Shown: positions 31,084 through 32,801 of the stretch, piece after piece | Layout: each line of letters begins with the position of its first letter | How positions within the stretch are numbered: the first letter of the stretch is position 1 | Source: Moorena bouillonii PNG | GTDB taxonomy: Bacteria > Cyanobacteriota > Cyanobacteriia > Cyanobacteriales > Coleofasciculaceae | DNA: 32,801 nt | Direction of reading: 5' to 3' | Assembly (NCBI RefSeq): GCF_001942495.1 | Contig: NZ_MKZS01000001.1 | Span: forward strand, 5,542,161-5,574,961 | The notes under the pieces: model-generated | What the model was told of the DNA's origin: nothing | Seen by the model: only the letters and a program-made list of their open reading frames with translations | The model's database searches: none | Translations under genes and position numbers: made by a program

Positions 31084-32801
31084 ATGATTCGTTACCGACA
31101 AAAGAAATTTAGCATTTTGTTTGGCAGTCTCTTAATCGTTGGGGCATGGTGGTTACCTGTCCAAGCTCAACAGACCACTAATTCACCCAATGAGCAAGCG
31201 GTTACGACTGAAGATTCAACTATTCCGAAAGCGGTTACTACTGCAGATCCAACTATTCCGATTGAGGAGCTAGAGCTATTGCTCAAGCCATTCACTAAGG
31301 ATGAGCTGGATGGTGAAGCTCAGGGGTGGATGTCCTTGCTGAAAACTAAAGTTAAAGAACTCAGCGATGCGGAAATTGCTGTCAAGCGCAAAAATCGAGA
31401 GCTTCAAAAAACTAAGGAAGCTGTTGATGCCCTAGAAGATGCAAAAAAGGCTCTTGAGGAAGGGACAGACACTAAAGAAAAAATAGGGACTGAGCCATCC
31501 CCATCAGGTGGCGTAAAAGCTAAAGAGGGGGCGGAAGAAGCACAGGAAGCTCTCGAAAAAGCTCAGGAGTCAGTAAAAGAAGCAGTCAAACAAGGAGAAA
31601 AGACCGAGCAGGATAAAACCTCGCAAGGGGCGATTGTTCAAGCAGTTGAAGGTACTCAACAGCAGAAAGATAAAGCCAAAACCTCAAGCTCAGAAGAGGA
31701 AGTTGCTAAGGTTCAAGAGCAGATCGGGACAATTAGCAACAAAGTCGTTACGGATGAACAAGAGCAGAAAAAGACTGAACAGGGACTGGAAAAAGCCAAA
31801 GAAAACATAGAAGAAGCGGTCGATGTGAAGGCCGAAGTTAAAAAGCAAGTACTGGTCAACATGACCAGATTGCGGGATGAACGCACTGCTTTGAGCGATC
31901 GCTTTGAGGTGGTACTTCAAGAGCTGGAACTTAAAGGCGGTGATGTCGAGTCGTACAAAAAATACATCGATGCCATCAGTGGGATTAAGGTAGACGTAAG
32001 CGACACTGAAGGAACCTGGATTACCATCGTCGGCTGGCTCCAGTCTAAAGAAGGAGGTCTCCGCTGGGCGAATAACATTGGCAAATGTATAGGAATCGTT
32101 ACTGGTTTTAGCATCCTCTCGGTGATCTTAGGGACAATCCTCGAGAAATCGTTGTGGATGTTCCCGAATATTTCAGTGATGCTGGGTCAGTTCTTGGTTA
32201 CTCTAACCCGCCAAGGATTATTTGTGGTGGGTATTATTTTAGGGATTACTGCCCTAGAGATCAGTATTGGTCCACTGATGGCTATGATTGGAGCTGCTGG
32301 TTTTGTGGTAGCCTTTGCGTTTCAAAATACCCTCGGTAACTTTGCCAATGGGTTAATGATCTTGGTCTATAAACCTTTCGACGTGGGGGATCAGATTGAA
32401 GTAGCTGGGGTAAACGGTATCGTTAAGGATGTCAACTTAGTTTGCACCACCATCAATACTTTGGAAAATAAAATCGTTATCTTGCCGAACAACTCAGTCT
32501 GGGGTAACGTTATTACGAACGAAACCAGTAGCCCCGTCCGCGCTATGTTTCTCTCGATCAGGATCAGCTACCGCAATAGTATTCCTCAAGCGATCCAAGT
32601 TCTTAAGGATATTGCCAACTCCCATCCTTTAGTATTGGAAGACCCTGGACCTTGGATCGACACCGGTGAATTGGCTGAAGATGCTGTTAAGATTTGGTTT
32701 TTGGCCTATACTAAGACAGAGGATTACTGGACAGCCTATTGTGACATCAGCCGAATTATAAAAGAAAGATTTGAACAAGAGGGAATTGTGATCCCACTGC
32801 C
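31084..32801 (+). CDS. MscS-type mechanosensitive channel, incomplete at the window end
   Basis: 572 codons are visible from ATG 31084; the frame stays open to the window edge. The first about 30 residues are a signal peptide (FGSLLIVGAWWLPVQAQQ). A long charged coiled-coil region runs to about residue 300 (KRKNRELQKTKEAVDALEDA and similar). Membrane helices follow at about residues 339-360, 370-395 and 398-420. The MscS signature is MIGAAGFVVAFAFQNTLGNF followed by ANGLMILVYKPFDVGDQIEV, the pore helix TM3 and start of the beta domain; NGIVKDVNLVCTTINTLENK and VILPNNSVWGNVITN belong to that domain. It opens under membrane tension to release solutes after osmotic downshift. The coiled-coil periplasmic part is an addition to the minimal MscS. 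Confidence 0.9.
   Translation, partial: MIRYRQKKFSILFGSLLIVGAWWLPVQAQQTTNSPNEQAVTTEDSTIPKAVTTADPTIPIEELELLLKPFTKDELDGEAQGWMSLLKTKVKELSDAEIAVKRKNRELQKTKEAVDALEDAKKALEEGTDTKEKIGTEPSPSGGVKAKEGAEEAQEALEKAQESVKEAVKQGEKTEQDKTSQGAIVQAVEGTQQQKDKAKTSSSEEEVAKVQEQIGTISNKVVTDEQEQKKTEQGLEKAKENIEEAVDVKAEVKKQVLVNMTRLRDERTALSDRFEVVLQELELKGGDVESYKKYIDAISGIKVDVSDTEGTWITIVGWLQSKEGGLRWANNIGKCIGIVTGFSILSVILGTILEKSLWMFPNISVMLGQFLVTLTRQGLFVVGIILGITALEISIGPLMAMIGAAGFVVAFAFQNTLGNFANGLMILVYKPFDVGDQIEVAGVNGIVKDVNLVCTTINTLENKIVILPNNSVWGNVITNETSSPVRAMFLSIRISYRNSIPQAIQVLKDIANSHPLVLEDPGPWIDTGELAEDAVKIWFLAYTKTEDYWTAYCDISRIIKERFEQEGIVIPL

Overview
The window looks like the chromosome of a large filamentous cyanobacterium of the Moorena/Lyngbya type. 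The grounds are many HIP1 octamers (GCGATCGC), heptameric ACTCCC/ATTCCCG tandem repeats, dispersed short palindromes with a TTCGCG(A/T)AGCGTGGCC core (some inside genes), and genes typical of such genomes: a CHAT-domain receptor, an nSTAND/WD40 giant, and group II introns with HNH-tailed reverse transcriptases. The genus is inference from overall style, not from a marker gene.

Layout. 1-780: a small PD-(D/E)XK-like nuclease gene between oppositely oriented heptamer repeats. 1041-7421: one IS200/IS605-type tnpB gene on the minus strand, cut into three exons by two different group II introns. Intron B lies at about 6507-4022 and intron A at about 3576-1275. Three copies of a roughly 100-bp hairpin element also lie here. 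Two sit just 3' of the intron ends and one breaks the intron A reverse transcriptase. Short palindromic repeats additionally hit tnpB twice and the intron B reverse transcriptase once. 7397-8040: two coupled small unknown genes whose distal end runs into the IS end. 8347-10269: a GH13 alpha-amylase-like enzyme. 10320-11591: six tandem cassettes, each a sigma70-like promoter, a transcript of about 57 nt and an intrinsic terminator, read here as a tandem small-RNA array. 11677-16079: a dynamin-like GTPase convergent with a CHAT-TM-periplasmic-binding-protein fusion. 16497-19200: a Gly/Cys-tailed membrane protein, a doubtful Pro/Glu-rich ORF and an NTF2-like lipoprotein. 20220-21059: an SDR-type epimerase with a long, possibly structured leader. 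21277-26196: an nSTAND NTPase with 14 WD40 repeats. 26862-30526: a thioredoxin-fold protein between HIP1-rich repeats, a GNAT acetyltransferase, an IS5-like MITE, and an HxlR regulator divergent from an mdaB-like quinone reductase and a glutathione S-transferase. 31084-end: an MscS-type channel cut by the window edge.

How it works together. The clearest functional units are the HxlR/MdaB/GST cluster, which looks like an electrophile or quinone defence module under a local regulator, and the 7397-8040 gene pair. The most unusual material is non-coding: the six-copy promoter-RNA-terminator array, and the hairpin element whose arms differ between copies but stay complementary, whose loop is inverted in one copy, and which is found only around the group II introns. 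All identifications come from reading motifs by eye; no database search was run.
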